A DNA stretch of 64,000 bases, from contig CDRNVI010000049.1 in the NCBI GenBank assembly GCA_977017575.1, positions 434,001-498,000 on the forward strand. Direction: 5' to 3'. Below the pieces are notes generated by a model that saw only the letters and a program-made list of their open reading frames with translations, did not search any database and was not told the origin of the DNA. The position numbers and the translations under genes are program-made. The DNA comes from Paramoeba atlantica (lineage: Eukaryota > Discosea). Position 1 is the stretch's first letter. Every line of letters begins with the position of its first letter. Shown here in pieces: positions 10,112-19,645 of this stretch.

Positions 10112-10882
10112 TCACGCACACAACAACACCAGCTCATCCTCCACCTCCCTCATCTCCTCCATCGCCCGCTTCATGTACCCCTCATAACTCGACCACCCCA
10201 ACGCCCCCGACAACACCTGGTTCCGTTTCTCCACCATCCCCTCATGAAACCGACTCAACTGCGTGGCAAACTCCACCGGAGCCTTCCCCCCCTCCCTCCT
10301 CCCCCCCTCCTTCCTCCCCCCCTTCTCCCCCTCCCCTCCCTCCTTCCCCCCCCTCTCCCCTTCATTCCGACACCCCCCTGTCTCTATCCCCTCCCCCTCC
10401 TCCTCCTCCGTCTCCTCCCCCTCCAGCACGGGTCGCTCCCCCCCCTCCCCGGCATACACCCCCCGCATCCCCCCGACCCCCGCTGCCCTCACCACGCCCA
10501 GCAGCGGGTCCGCGCGGGCCATCGCGCGCTCGGCGTGCACGCGGCTGGGGGGGATCGCGAGTAGGGCCTCGACGTCCTCCAGCAGCCGGGCGTGGGCCCG
10601 GGTGGGGGCGGGGGCCATGGCGAGGGCACGCACGACGTGGTGGTACGCCAGGGACTCGTCCTGGAGGAGGTGGCGGTAGAGCTGGGAGGGGGGGAGCGCG
10701 ATGGAGGGGGAGGCCGAAGGAACCGAAGCCGAAGGAGCCGAAGCCGAAGGCAATGAAGGAACTGAAGGAGCCGAAGAAGCCAGCGGCAGGATATGGTCGG
10801 GGGCGGTGAGGGTGAGGTCGAGGGCGCGGTGGGTGGTGGCGGGGGGGTGGAGGGGGGGTGAGGGGGGAGGGGTGGAAGACAT
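10112..10882 (-). CDS. ENT-domain (EMSY N-terminal-like) protein with Pro and Glu/Gly-rich linkers
   Basis: The central part resembles an ENT domain: 'LYRHLLQDESLAYHHVVRAL' followed by 'LLEDVEALLAIPPSRVHAER'. It keeps the Leu-x2-Leu, Ala-Tyr, Leu-x-Ile-Pro and His-Ala-Glu positions of EMSY and plant ENT proteins, which bind chromatin regulators. I chose the ATG at 10882 because it follows a pyrimidine tract and starts MSSTPPPSPP. A longer frame reaching 11107 only adds low-complexity Pro sequence. A Glu/Gly-rich linker follows the domain. The C-terminal 50 residues are a charged helix ending EDELVLLCA. The flanking DNA is extremely C-rich on the minus strand, which makes several overlapping frames look open. 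The ENT call is from pattern only. Confidence 0.55.
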   Translation of the reverse strand: MSSTPPPSPPLHPPATTHRALDLTLTAPDHILPLASSAPSVPSLPSASAPSASVPSASPSIALPPSQLYRHLLQDESLAYHHVVRALAMAPAPTRAHARLLEDVEALLAIPPSRVHAERAMARADPLLGVVRAAGVGGMRGVYAGEGGERPVLEGEETEEEEGEGIETGGCRNEGERGGKEGGEGEKGGRKEGGRREGGKAPVEFATQLSRFHEGMVEKRNQVLSGALGWSSYEGYMKRAMEEMREVEDELVLLCA

Positions 10883-11356
10883 GGGGGGGAGAGAAGAGAG
10901 AGGGGGGTAGTAGTAGATTTGGTGGAGGAGTAGATTTGGGGGTAGGAAGGAAGGGTGGTGGTGTGATTGTGGGGGGGGGAGGAAGGGGGGGGGGAAACGA
11001 GGGTGTGGGGAGGGGGGGAGTGTGGGCCCGTTTAGAGAGGAAGGAGAAGGAGGAGGAAGGAATTTTGTAAATACGAGACAAGCCGGGTAAACTTGATTGA
11101 AACTCAAGGAGGCTGGATAAAAAAGTAAAGAACGATAAGGTATGCATAGGATGTAGGAATGTGTTCTTATAAAGGTTTAAGATTGAAGCCCAGCTTTGGT
11201 AACAGAGTTTGACGCACATTCTAATGAATGCAAACACTGTGTCTACATTTCTCAAGAATATCTTTATATATTCTTTATATATTTCTAAAAAAATAGAACA
11301 TTCTCTTATTTCCCTGGTCTTACCCCCCGCTTACACTAAAAATCATTCCCCCCTCC
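10883..11356. other. Intergenic region, strand-asymmetric low complexity
   Basis: The first 200 bases are G-rich on the plus strand (C-rich on the coding strand) with long homopolymers. The rest is AT-rich. Nothing further is recognised. Confidence 0.5.
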
Positions 11357-12742
11357 CTACATCGGTCGCAACGACGTCATCGTGTCCACCCAGCTCACAC
11401 TGAGCAGGGCGTCATGCAGCACGGAGCCATTCCGGGTGCGACACGCCCTCTCCGCCCCCTCCCCCTCCCGGAAGTACAGGAACACGTCCTGGTTGCGTCG
11501 CTCCATGTCCAGCACCTCCCCGCACTCCGCAAAGTGATTCCGGAGCTGTTCCGCGGTGGTGCGAAACGGGACATGGCTGACGAGCACCAGGTAGGCCGTG
11601 ACCGGCACCAGTGGGCGTCCATCGGGGGTGTACCCGTAGTAGCCCAGGGGAGGGGGTGCGAAAGGAGCCGGAGGAGCAGAGGCGTGGAAAGGAGTGGAGA
11701 CGTTTCGGGGATAAGGCGGACGAGCTCGCCCCGCTCCCCGATACCCGCCCCCACCTCGGCCTCCTGCTCGACCCCCACGTGACCCCGAACCCCGGGGTAG
11801 GTCGTTCGCTCTTGTCGTGTGGTCGAGTGGTGCCTCAGACCTGTAGGTGTGGATGGATCCCACCAGGGGGGAGGGGGGAGGGGAGGAGGGGGGAGGGGAG
11901 GAGGGGGCTGATGGGGTGACGTGAGAAGAAGAAGAAAGAAAAGGCAGAGGGAGGAGAGTACGGAGTGTGTCGCGACAGGAAGATAGAAGGGAGAAAAGAC
12001 CCCCGGGACGTTGTGGGGGTGTGGGGGTTGGAGTGGTGGGGATGAGGTTTGGTGGGGTGGTGGTGTCCACATGGGGCGTAGGCTCGCTGGTGGTTTCTGC
12101 AATTTCTCGGGTTTCGGTTTCCGTGTGTGTATCTTCCTCGGTGACGGATTTTGTGATATTTTCCTTGCTACTTGACAAAGAAATTTCGGATAATTTCTCC
12201 TCCATTTTCCTTTCTTCGGCTGTATTTTGGAACTCTCCGCCCGCTGCGACATTCGGTTGAGCGTCCGCCCCCACTTTCTCCTCCTTATCACTTTCTGTCG
12301 TCATGGCCTCATCTTTTTTCTCCGCCGCACTCTTCTCAGCACCGCCGCACCTTTCCTGTACTCCATATTCCTCCTCACTCCTTGCCGGGGAGGGAGACGC
12401 AACCCTTTCCAATGTCTTATTTTCCTTTGTGATATCTTCCTTTCCCGCTTTTTCTTCCCTTTCTTTCTCTTCCATCTCTTCACCCTCCTCGCCCTCACGG
12501 TAGCTCGTAAACGCACAAGTATGAGTTATGTTAAGCATTGCGGGACGACCCGGAGGCTTGTCTCGGGGCAGTTTCTTTTTTCGTCTAGAGGGGAGGTTTA
12601 CAGGGCTTCGGTTCGCCGGGGATCTCTCCTGTGATTCCGACAGTTCAAACCAAGAGGGCTCGGAAGGTTCACGGAGTAAGGGGGTGCGGACCTCGGCGTC
12701 GGTCCGGGAAGGGGTCTCGGAGGGAGATAAGGTGTGGGTCAT
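11357..12742 (-). CDS. RNA-binding protein with RG-rich region and C-terminal RRM, 461 residues
   Basis: The last 90 residues form an RNA recognition motif. 'LVLVSHVPF' is the RNP2-like strand and 'DVFLYFR' the RNP1-like strand, with 'TAEQLRNHFAECGEV' as helix 1. Just before it is an Arg/Gly-rich stretch (about residues 320-345, RGGRAGGRGGGGYRGAGR), a common RNA-binding and arginine-methylation region. The N-terminal 250 residues are a disordered, Glu/Lys/Thr-rich segment, followed by a Pro-rich linker. RRM plus RGG proteins are major mRNA regulators in organisms without gene-by-gene transcription control. The gene has no intron and its start at 12742 is the first ATG of the frame. Confidence 0.8.
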   Translation of the reverse strand: MTHTLSPSETPSRTDAEVRTPLLREPSEPSWFELSESQERSPANRSPVNLPSRRKKKLPRDKPPGRPAMLNITHTCAFTSYREGEEGEEMEEKEREEKAGKEDITKENKTLERVASPSPARSEEEYGVQERCGGAEKSAAEKKDEAMTTESDKEEKVGADAQPNVAAGGEFQNTAEERKMEEKLSEISLSSSKENITKSVTEEDTHTETETREIAETTSEPTPHVDTTTPPNLIPTTPTPTPPQRPGGLFSLLSSCRDTLRTLLPLPFLSSSSHVTPSAPSSPPPSSPPPSPLVGSIHTYRSEAPLDHTTRANDLPRGSGSRGGRAGGRGGGGYRGAGRARPPYPRNVSTPFHASAPPAPFAPPPLGYYGYTPDGRPLVPVTAYLVLVSHVPFRTTAEQLRNHFAECGEVLDMERRNQDVFLYFREGEGAERACRTRNGSVLHDALLSVSWVDTMTSLRPM

Positions 12743-13099
12743 GGGAAAATCACGCAGAAGAGGTGGTTGCTACACAGAGGACGGAATGCGGTGGTAGTGG
12801 ACTCAGACTTGTGAATATGGCGAAAAGGCGTAAGAAGTGTAGAAAAGTAGCTAAAAAAAGTGATGTGGGTTGTAGGTTACGTGGTCATTGGACCAGAATA
12901 TTAAATTTTATGTAGTATTTTCAGACAAAACAAAGGATGTCTTATTTTTAGATTAGCAGTGAGGAATGCAACATTGGTATGAAAATAATTGTGGAAGATT
13001 ATGTTTCATTGAATTTGGAATACAAACAGTTCAAACTTATTTACTTCAATATGTTCTTTAATGATATTTCTAGCTCCATACTTCCAGCTTTGATCGCAC
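12743..13099. other. Intergenic region, no feature recognised
   Basis: About 360 AT-rich bases between the RRM gene and the P2 gene. No coding frame or RNA gene is supported. Confidence 0.4.
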
Positions 13100-13416
13100 T
13101 TAGTCAAAGAGTCCCAGCCCCATGTCTTCGTCTTCCTCTTCCACGACTTCCTCTTTTTTCGCCTCGGCTGGGGCAGAGGTCCCAGAGGCAGCGGGAGCAC
13201 TGCTGGGAGCAGCCGCACCGGTCCCCAGCGTCTGCAACTTTGCACTCCCCTCCTCGATCAACTGCGCAATATCATTAGATCCTACCTCGTTAAACAAGTG
13301 CTCAATGCGGTCAGAATCTGGCTCCACCCCTGCGGCACGTAAAATATCGGTTACGGTATCCTTAGTGGGTTTTTCTTCCCGAGAGAGGCAAGAGCGTATG
13401 CAGCTAGGTATTTCAT
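13100..13416 (-). CDS. RPP2: 60S acidic ribosomal protein P2, with one apparent frameshift
   Basis: This is a component of the ribosomal stalk that recruits translation factors. The C-terminus ends EEDEDMGLGLFD, the conserved P1/P2 tail, after an Ala/Pro hinge. The body 'DTVTDILRAAGVEPDSDRI' matches the dimerisation domain. The true start is the ATG at 13416, giving MKYLAAYALASLG, very close to trypanosomatid P2. That start is in a different frame from the body. One base is missing around the A5-C3 run near codons 13-17, and adding one would give the family-typical length of 105 residues. The total of 317 bases is 3n-1, consistent with this. It could be an assembly indel, a real mutation or a -1 frameshift (the site reads G AAA AAC). 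An intact P2 is essential, so an assembly indel is likeliest unless another copy exists. Confidence 0.85.
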
Positions 13417-13562
13417 AGAAAGGGATAGTGAGAAGTGGGTTGTGTAAAAAAACGAAAAGTTGAAACTTTTTGAATAAATATATGAAAGTATTTGTACGGC
13501 ACATCTGTCTACAAAGATGATCAATTTCCCATTTCATTAAAGAGTTGAAAATGCCGTTCAAG

Positions 13563-13882
13563 TTACGACAAGAATTCGCTCAAATTATGTTGTTTTACGA
13601 ATTCATGCAAACTAATAAGCTTTATTCTAACGCCATCCATGATAGTACCCAAATCCCTACGCAGAGATACGGCACGACTGCGTAACGTGCATACCTCATA
13701 GAGGTCACAGTCCTCTCGTGGAAAACCGGCTCCATCTGTGAGCGAACCTTGCCGACCCGGTGCGGTAGCATCCAGCGTTATTTGAATCTCCTGAAGCTCA
13801 GCTTCCATAACGGACCGCTTTTCCGGATTTCCAATAATTCAGAGCGCATGGACAAGGCTTGGTTCAATATTTGATCGTCCAT
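13563..13882 (-). CDS. Nas2/PSMD9-like proteasome assembly chaperone, N-domain only, one apparent frameshift
   Basis: The segment 'GAGFPREDCDLYEV' followed by 'RAVSLRRDLGTIMD' matches the Nas2_N domain of PSMD9/Nas2, a chaperone that holds the Rpt5 base subunit during 19S assembly. The PDZ domain that normally follows is absent: the protein stops after 'FVKQHNLSEFLS'. The uninterrupted frame starts at 13808, but an upstream ATG at 13882, directly after an AG, encodes MDDQILNQALSMRSELLEIR in another frame. One extra A in the AAAA run after that would read through to MEAELQEIQ and complete the expected first helix. The region is 320 bases, again 3n-1. With the base restored the protein would have 106 residues. 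Confidence 0.7.
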
Positions 13883-14473
13883 CTTAGCGTGGGAATACGG
13901 CTAAGTTTTCGGTGCGCTCTTCAGTAAATTTAGATCGTAACAAATAGTAATACTTCCTATAGAGAGAAATAGAAACGTAGCTCTTTCCAGTTCAATATCC
14001 AATACGTGGACATTGAGTAGTATAACAGTGGCCAAAAACAAAACAAAATGTAGTTTTGTACGACTTTTTATGTACATTTGTATTATCGGATCATACGCAA
14101 GTGGTGTGCCCTATGGTTCTTAACTAGAAATCGGCAAATACAGCAGAATTCTGTGCACAGTATAATGAACTACACTCTAAACTGTACGCACTCTAAACGT
14201 TATGCGACGCAAGTTTCATCAAAAACGAAGCCTTTACTCCACATAAATGATTAGCTTCGATAACTAACCTTCGAAAATTCACTGTACGTTCTACACTCTT
14301 TACTTCATCTCACCATATGCCTTGTATGCAGAACATGTGAAAAAAACATCTCTAGTGAAAGCAAGCAAAACGTTTCCGCTTCTTTTGACCCGTTTTCTAC
14401 CCTTTCCTCTACCTTCCTTTGCAAATTTGCCTTTATCTGCGAACCCCATTCCCACCCCCTTCCCCCATTTCCC
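13883..14473. other. Intergenic region, no gene recognised
   Basis: About 590 AT-rich bases separate the Nas2-like gene from the tail-anchored protein gene. I see short open frames only in non-coding-like sequence and no RNA gene. Confidence 0.4.
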
Positions 14474-15606
14474 CTACGCAAACACCCTCCCCAGCGTCAC
14501 CGCCACCACCGCCATCCCCACCACCCCCACCCCCAGGAGCCACAACTCCTCCTCCCCCCCACTCCCCTCCCCCTCCCCGACGCCCCCCCCGCCCCCCCCG
14601 CACCCCTCCATGTCCATCTCCTCCTCCTCCTCCAGGTAGGCGTAGGAGTTGTGGCGGAAGGAGGGGGAGGGGGGAGGGGGGAGGGAGGGGAGGGAGTGAA
14701 GTGGGGGGAGAGCAGAGGGGGAGGGGACCCCGAGGGGGGGGATGACCTCACGTGTGCTGGGGGGGTCGGGGTGTCGGGGGGGGAGGGGGTGGGGGGGTTG
14801 TGGGAGTAGAGGGGGGTGGGGGAAGAGGAGGAGGAGGAGGAGGAGGGGAAGGGGGTAGTCCTGGAGGAACGGATGGTGTTAGAGGGGTGGGAGGAGGAGG
14901 AGGAAGAGGAAGAGGAAGGTGGGTGTGTGAAGATAGGAGGAGAAGGAGGAGGGGGAGGGGGGGTACGGTGTAGTGGGGGTGTAGGATGAGGACGGGAGGT
15001 GGGGGTGCTGGGAGTGGGAGTGGGCGTAGGGGGTTTAGGGGGTGAGGGATTTGTAGGGGGTGAAGGGTTTTGGGTGGGTGGAGGAGTTGGAGTGGGGAAG
15101 GGATTTGCCGTGGATAAACGTCGTGCGGGCTGTAAAGGCTCTTTAGTGGGCAAAGGATGTGTCGTGGGTGAATGCGTTTCAAGGGGTAACGGATTTTTCG
15201 TTGGCGAAGGATGTTTTGTGGGTGAAGGAGTTTCAGATGGTACACGATGGGTGCACGTGGGTAGATAGCTTCCAGTGGGCAGGTGGTCTCCACGCTCAGT
15301 GGAGAAATGACGTTCAGATGATAAAGGATTTTCAGTGGGTACATGTGAAGCGTCTAATGGCTGTACTTCATCACTTTTCAAAGTATCCGAAATTGGGAAC
15401 GATGAGCTTGGCTTCGAGCTCGGTGTTGTTTCTACTTTTGCAATCCCGCGAGGTGTCGTTCGATTCGTTTCGGCTATTGCTTGATTCTCTGAAGTTTCTG
15501 TGCCATGGGGGTGTTCTTTGCGGCTAACGTCACTTTGAGAAACGCTTGGATCGAGGCGGCGTCTCCATTTTCCGGGTGACTTCCCCGACCTCTGATTTTC
15601 TCTCAT
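14474..15606 (-). CDS. Pro/Thr-rich tail-anchored membrane protein, one apparent frameshift
   Basis: The frame from the ATG at 15606 encodes a basic N-terminus and then Pro/Thr/Ser-rich degenerate repeats such as 'SPTKHPSPTKNPLPLETHSP'. In DNA that is almost pure C this frame drifts into nonsense. The neighbouring frame downstream encodes 'RHNSYAYLEEEEEMDMEG' and then a hydrophobic segment 'LWLLGVGVVGMAVVAVTLGR' four residues before a stop at 14474. That is a typical tail anchor. The switch falls in C homopolymers (about 14660-14740), and the total length is 3n-1. A single missing base therefore explains it. The product would be inserted post-translationally, with the repeat region facing the cytosol. 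I do not recognise the family. Confidence 0.55.
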
Positions 15607-16137
15607 GATAATTTAAATCGGTATTGAGTAAAGCAAATTAAACTTTTGTTTGTGAACCAGCATGGCAAAAATAATGTGACCCTCATATTTATTTGTCACC
15701 ACTTTTCGAGAAAAGGACATTCAAGTAGCGGGGTTAGGCTATATTACACATGGGCTATAATATAGCCTATATTATGCATGGGCTGTAGAAGTCCCTGGTA
15801 GTCTGAAGCCAATAGTACTTCACTACGATCTCTATCTTTAAAAAAATGCACTACTCGTTGGTTAATACGGAATAAAAAGATAGTGAGCAAAAAATTATGG
15901 TCTGAATGAAGGCAAGAAAAATGTAATAAAGGAAACATTATGCGCAAGATTTACTGCAAAACGAACATAACGTGCAAGATTTACATTATGAAAGTGACAT
16001 CATAATACGTGCATTTATCGGACGAAAATTATGACATAAACGTTTTAAAAAAAGCTTTTAAAAGCTTTTTTAAAAATGCAGTGGCTTTGACATAAAAACA
16101 ATGGTTGTCTGTCTTGGGATCCCCTAGCGCTAGTGAG
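15607..16137. other. AT-rich intergenic region with a palindrome
   Basis: No coding frame is supported. A short palindrome of A, GCTT, TTAAAAGC and T runs lies at 16047-16071 and could form a hairpin in the 3' region of the next gene. A 40-base stretch at 15738-15785 repeats ATATTA and ATGGGCT words. Confidence 0.35.
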
Positions 16138-18120
16138 TCAATAGCTACCAAGACGTTGTGTTCTCCTGTTATACGAATAACTGTCTTTCTTCTTGAATTG
16201 GGCATTCCTGATCGGGTTTTGTGAAATGTACGGCCGTTTGCGCCAGCCATGTTTGAAATTAGTGAAATCACTGCGCGAGTCGTTTGCTTTCGCTTGGGGA
16301 GAATCCCTTTGCACGTCATTGGGTTGAGTCTTGGAATCCCCTGATAATTTTTCGTATTGATTGTCTTGGATTTCCATGCGATTCTGGGAACTTTTACTCG
16401 ACTCTACAGGCTGAGAGTCTTCAGAGGAAGAAACAGATGGTAAAATTCGAACTGGTTTCAGTAGATCTGGCGATAAAGTCAGTGCAGGAGAATCTATTTT
16501 TCTATGATTTGAGAGCCTACGTTTGGACGAATAAGAAGTGGAGGTACGAAATTGGTTATATTTCAAGCCTTGTTCTTTCCTCTCAGGACCCATTGCAGGA
16601 GAGCTAGACAGAACACGGACTGAAGCATCTGACCGGGACGTATGGGGCGCAGAACATGGTTGACAAGATCTACGATCTGAATCGAATACCGCTGTAGACG
16701 TAACTCGGGATAAAACTTCACTACCACTATGCGTTAAAACTTTATTTTTGTTAAAATTGATGCTGCCTCTGATCTCTGTTTCCTCTTTCGCAAGCTTCGA
16801 ATGCGATGATGCACGTGCAAATGCGGAGCTTGTATTTTCTGGGTAATTCTCACTTTGTGATATCTTACCAGTTTTAATTTTTAGGTCAGCGAATAAGGCA
16901 GAGTTTGGGGAGATTGCAACTGAAATTTTAGATACGGGCTTCAATTTCGCATCGTTCGTTTTTTCCGTGATTGAAGGAACAGCGTTAGTTTTCTGCACGT
17001 CACAAGCACGCAGCAAGGGTTTCTTCGCGCCATCCTGGCCCAAAGTAATCTTGGGGAGTTCTGGTGCTGAACTTTCACTACATGATTTCATCGCAGTCTT
17101 GTCTGAAGAACATTTTTCAGGCAATCTGTTTGATATCTCAGACTCCGTCTTCACACTTTCTTTTAAAGTCATCCTAGTCGAATTAGGCGCAGCACTTTCT
17201 TGAACAGAATAATTTTTGTTGTGAGAAGCATCTTCATCTCGATTTTTCCCTTTTTCTGTCTTCCAGGAACAACGTGAAGGCTCCACACACTCAGTTCTGT
17301 TTTGTAAAATGGGTGAAGGAATAGATGCTTCATCGTCCTGGCGCGACAACGTCTCAATCTTCGCAGAAGTATCGCTACATACTGGTGTAATGTCTTTTGA
17401 TACTATACTATTTTGGAATCGGGTAGCACGTGCTTCAGAATGCTTCAATACCGTTGTTTCCAGGTAGATCGTTGCTTTTTTGAGGTTCGGTTGATGATCC
17501 TGAGGACCGTTTGACTTCACAAATGAACCGGTGCATGTGTAATCCGTTGCACACACTTCTTGTGGCTCCACTACTGCAGCATCCGACGATTTATTATTCA
17601 AGTTCGAAGATTTGCGCCTAAATTCGTTCCGATTTCCACAAGGTACTCTCAGTTTATTTTCAATTATTTGGACTAGAATTGCAAAACACTTCTTTAAGTT
17701 TGTATCAAATCTAGTAATGAATGCTAACGTAAGAATAAAAGAATACCGCGTTATTCGCTGTACTAAATTCCAAATAAGAAAGGACGAAATTTTCTTTCGA
17801 TAAACTTTGCCTTTCTTGGACCTACAGCACACGTTAACCTGCTTTCGCGGTGCGCTGGAATCATGATCTCGATGATCTTGGGAAGCTATTCGGTGTCTAC
17901 TCCTTCTCGCTGAAATCAACATCGCATCATTGTACATATCTAACTCATTTGTTAAAGTGTCTACCTGAGTTTTTCGCCCCGAGCCTTTTGAGACAGTTGT
18001 TTTCCAAGATGGTAGACTACGGGAAGAAGACGAAGTGCTAAATTGCTGCAGTTTGGGAGAAGTGATGCGGCGTTGGAGATGTCCGCGGTATGCCGCACGA
18101 GCTTGCAATCTAGTGAGCAT
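16138..18120 (-). CDS. Ser/Lys-rich hypothetical protein, 660 residues
   Basis: A long open frame of low-complexity, strongly charged sequence rich in Ser, Lys, Thr and Asn. It is probably disordered for most of its length. An isolated hydrophobic/basic segment (about residues 103-158, 'WNLVQRITRYSFILTLAFIT') breaks the pattern and is more AT-rich in DNA. It could be a membrane segment or an in-frame unspliced intron. The N-terminus MLTRLQARAAYRGHLQRR is Arg-rich without acids, as in mitochondrial presequences. I recognise no domain. The first ATG at 18120 was taken as start. Confidence 0.5.
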   Translation of the reverse strand: MLTRLQARAAYRGHLQRRITSPKLQQFSTSSSSRSLPSWKTTVSKGSGRKTQVDTLTNELDMYNDAMLISARRSRHRIASQDHRDHDSSAPRKQVNVCCRSKKGKVYRKKISSFLIWNLVQRITRYSFILTLAFITRFDTNLKKCFAILVQIIENKLRVPCGNRNEFRRKSSNLNNKSSDAAVVEPQEVCATDYTCTGSFVKSNGPQDHQPNLKKATIYLETTVLKHSEARATRFQNSIVSKDITPVCSDTSAKIETLSRQDDEASIPSPILQNRTECVEPSRCSWKTEKGKNRDEDASHNKNYSVQESAAPNSTRMTLKESVKTESEISNRLPEKCSSDKTAMKSCSESSAPELPKITLGQDGAKKPLLRACDVQKTNAVPSITEKTNDAKLKPVSKISVAISPNSALFADLKIKTGKISQSENYPENTSSAFARASSHSKLAKEETEIRGSINFNKNKVLTHSGSEVLSRVTSTAVFDSDRRSCQPCSAPHTSRSDASVRVLSSSPAMGPERKEQGLKYNQFRTSTSYSSKRRLSNHRKIDSPALTLSPDLLKPVRILPSVSSSEDSQPVESSKSSQNRMEIQDNQYEKLSGDSKTQPNDVQRDSPQAKANDSRSDFTNFKHGWRKRPYISQNPIRNAQFKKKDSYSYNRRTQRLGSY

Positions 18121-18833
18121 TGGTGGGTTTTCCGCGGCTGTAATAAGACTTACGAGTCACAGCATTGGCCAAAATCGGGACTCTGTTCCGACACATGTTG
18201 TGTTTATATTTATGAAGTGTATTGTCATTGCACATTGTATTTGTGCATGTAGAGCGGTTATCCTTTTATACAAAACCGTCAAAAAGTAGTAGAACGAAAA
18301 TTAAAAGGAATCATACACCAAAATTTGATTTCTGTCACTGTATGCACCAAAATTTGATTTCTGGCGCAAAATTCTACTAAGGAACACGGTTTGATGCGTT
18401 GAATAGCTGCGTTTTTTGGAGAATAGAGTTTAGAGAATAGAGTTTTTTGGAATAGAGTCAATCTCCATACTGTACTAAAGTGTAGAATTTTCATCCCAAG
18501 CATAGTGGGTGCACTACGATTTCGACGAGAGAGTGTCGCACCAGCTTTGTATTCATGAGACCGTACAGTGCGAGTGCGTACATCAACAGCCACCCTTTTT
18601 GTATCTCACTCATTTCGGTGGATTCAAGAAGATGAACACCAGAATTGACGATTCCCACCATAATTGGATGAATACCAAAATATTAGCGGTGAGTAAGATG
18701 GGTGACAAAGGGATCGGAATACTTCCTATTTGTGTAAATGATGTGTTTCGTTACTTCACTAAGAAGTGGAGTTTTTATACGAGCGTAAAATGCAGATATG
18801 GACATTACCTAACCGCACTAAATCAGAAATTCT
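18121..18833. other. Intergenic region with a short direct repeat
   Basis: No convincing gene. A 19-base word, CACCAAAATTTGATTTCTG, occurs twice between 18315 and 18363, and a short GAGAATAGAGTT repeat follows at 18417-18445. Confidence 0.4.
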
Positions 18834-19223
18834 TCAACCTTCCCCTTGCAGCAATTTTCTTACCTGGGCCTCGTCTCTGATTTGGTATAATGACGCTATA
18901 ATCTCGTCTTGCTTGGTTTGGTACCATCTATCCGGGATTTCGATCTGTCCTTTTGCTCGGTTTGGTCGAAGTAACCCATAGAGCTCACGGGTGTCCTCCC
19001 TAAGCTGCGGGATTGTTCTATCCACCGCAAAACTGCGCATAGGCAAGGAACAGAAATAGAGCACCGAGCCAAAGGTAACACCAATCAGAATGTTCACCCT
19101 CATAGATCTCTGTTCAAGATAAATATCTAAGGAAGCTTTCCGATGGGCGTATCTCTGGTGATACCGTATGAGTGGATTTAGAACGTATTTTGCCAAAAAA
19201 GTCGCCCATCGAACACGAGGCAT
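18834..19223 (-). CDS. Small single-pass membrane protein, 129 residues
   Basis: The first true ATG is at 19223 (the codon before it is GTG). The protein has a basic N-terminus with several His and Arg, one hydrophobic segment 'ILIGVTFGSVLYFCSLPM' near residues 46-63, and a charged C-terminal helix with 'DRWYQTKQDEI' and 'RDEAQVRKLLQGEG'. This architecture resembles small mitochondrial inner-membrane subunits, but I do not recognise the family. It is a host-type frame on the common coding strand. Confidence 0.5.
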   Translation of the reverse strand: MPRVRWATFLAKYVLNPLIRYHQRYAHRKASLDIYLEQRSMRVNILIGVTFGSVLYFCSLPMRSFAVDRTIPQLREDTRELYGLLRPNRAKGQIEIPDRWYQTKQDEIIASLYQIRDEAQVRKLLQGEG

Positions 19224-19253
19224 CACGTAATAGCAAATAATTCAGTAAAAAGA

Positions 19254-19385
19254 CTTCTCTTACCCTTGAATTTATTCTCATATAGTAAATACAATTGCCA
19301 AGGGAGGTGGGGAAAAAGCCTTCTCTTACCCTTGAATTTATTCTCATACAGTAAATACAATTGCTAAGGGAGGTGGGGAAAGGAT
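19254..19385. repeat. Two-copy 66-bp tandem repeat
   Basis: Two almost identical 66-bp units begin at 19254 and 19320, each starting CTTCTCTTACCCTTGAATTT and ending GGAGGTGGGGAAA. Only about two bases differ between copies, so the duplication is recent. Confidence 0.9.
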
Positions 19386-19645
19386 TGGCTAGGGGGACCT
19401 TTGATGAGGCTTCATCGAAAGTGTTTTTGACCGCTTTTTGACTTTTTTTTGTTTTGTTTTTGAATGAATTCTTTCTTGGGGCGTTAAAAACGCGTTAGAT
19501 GTAACATATTTTCATTCTGAATTGATTTATTTTTTTCTCTGAATTCTGACTTTCTGCTTTCTCACTCTCATTCTTCCTTAAAAAGGAAGCTTAAATTTTT
19601 ATCTGTATACTTACTACAAAAAAAGCAAATATAAAATAAGGTATA

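Noticed and set aside
10102-10809. Long Pro-rich plus-strand frames over the ENT gene, and similar ones at 38.7 kb and 14.4 kb
   Set aside because: They are shadows produced by C-rich coding DNA on the other strand. They lack domain patterns and oppose all host genes.
17620-17820. In-frame intron in the 660-residue protein
   Set aside because: The segment is hydrophobic and AT-rich, but I find no convincing GT-AG pair that would remove it cleanly, so it stays as possible membrane segment.
18143-18160. A 16-bp GTAAGTCTTATTACAG stretch upstream of the 660-residue gene, resembling a tiny intron
   Set aside because: It lies outside the coding frame, and no other gene in the window shows such introns, so coincidence is likely.
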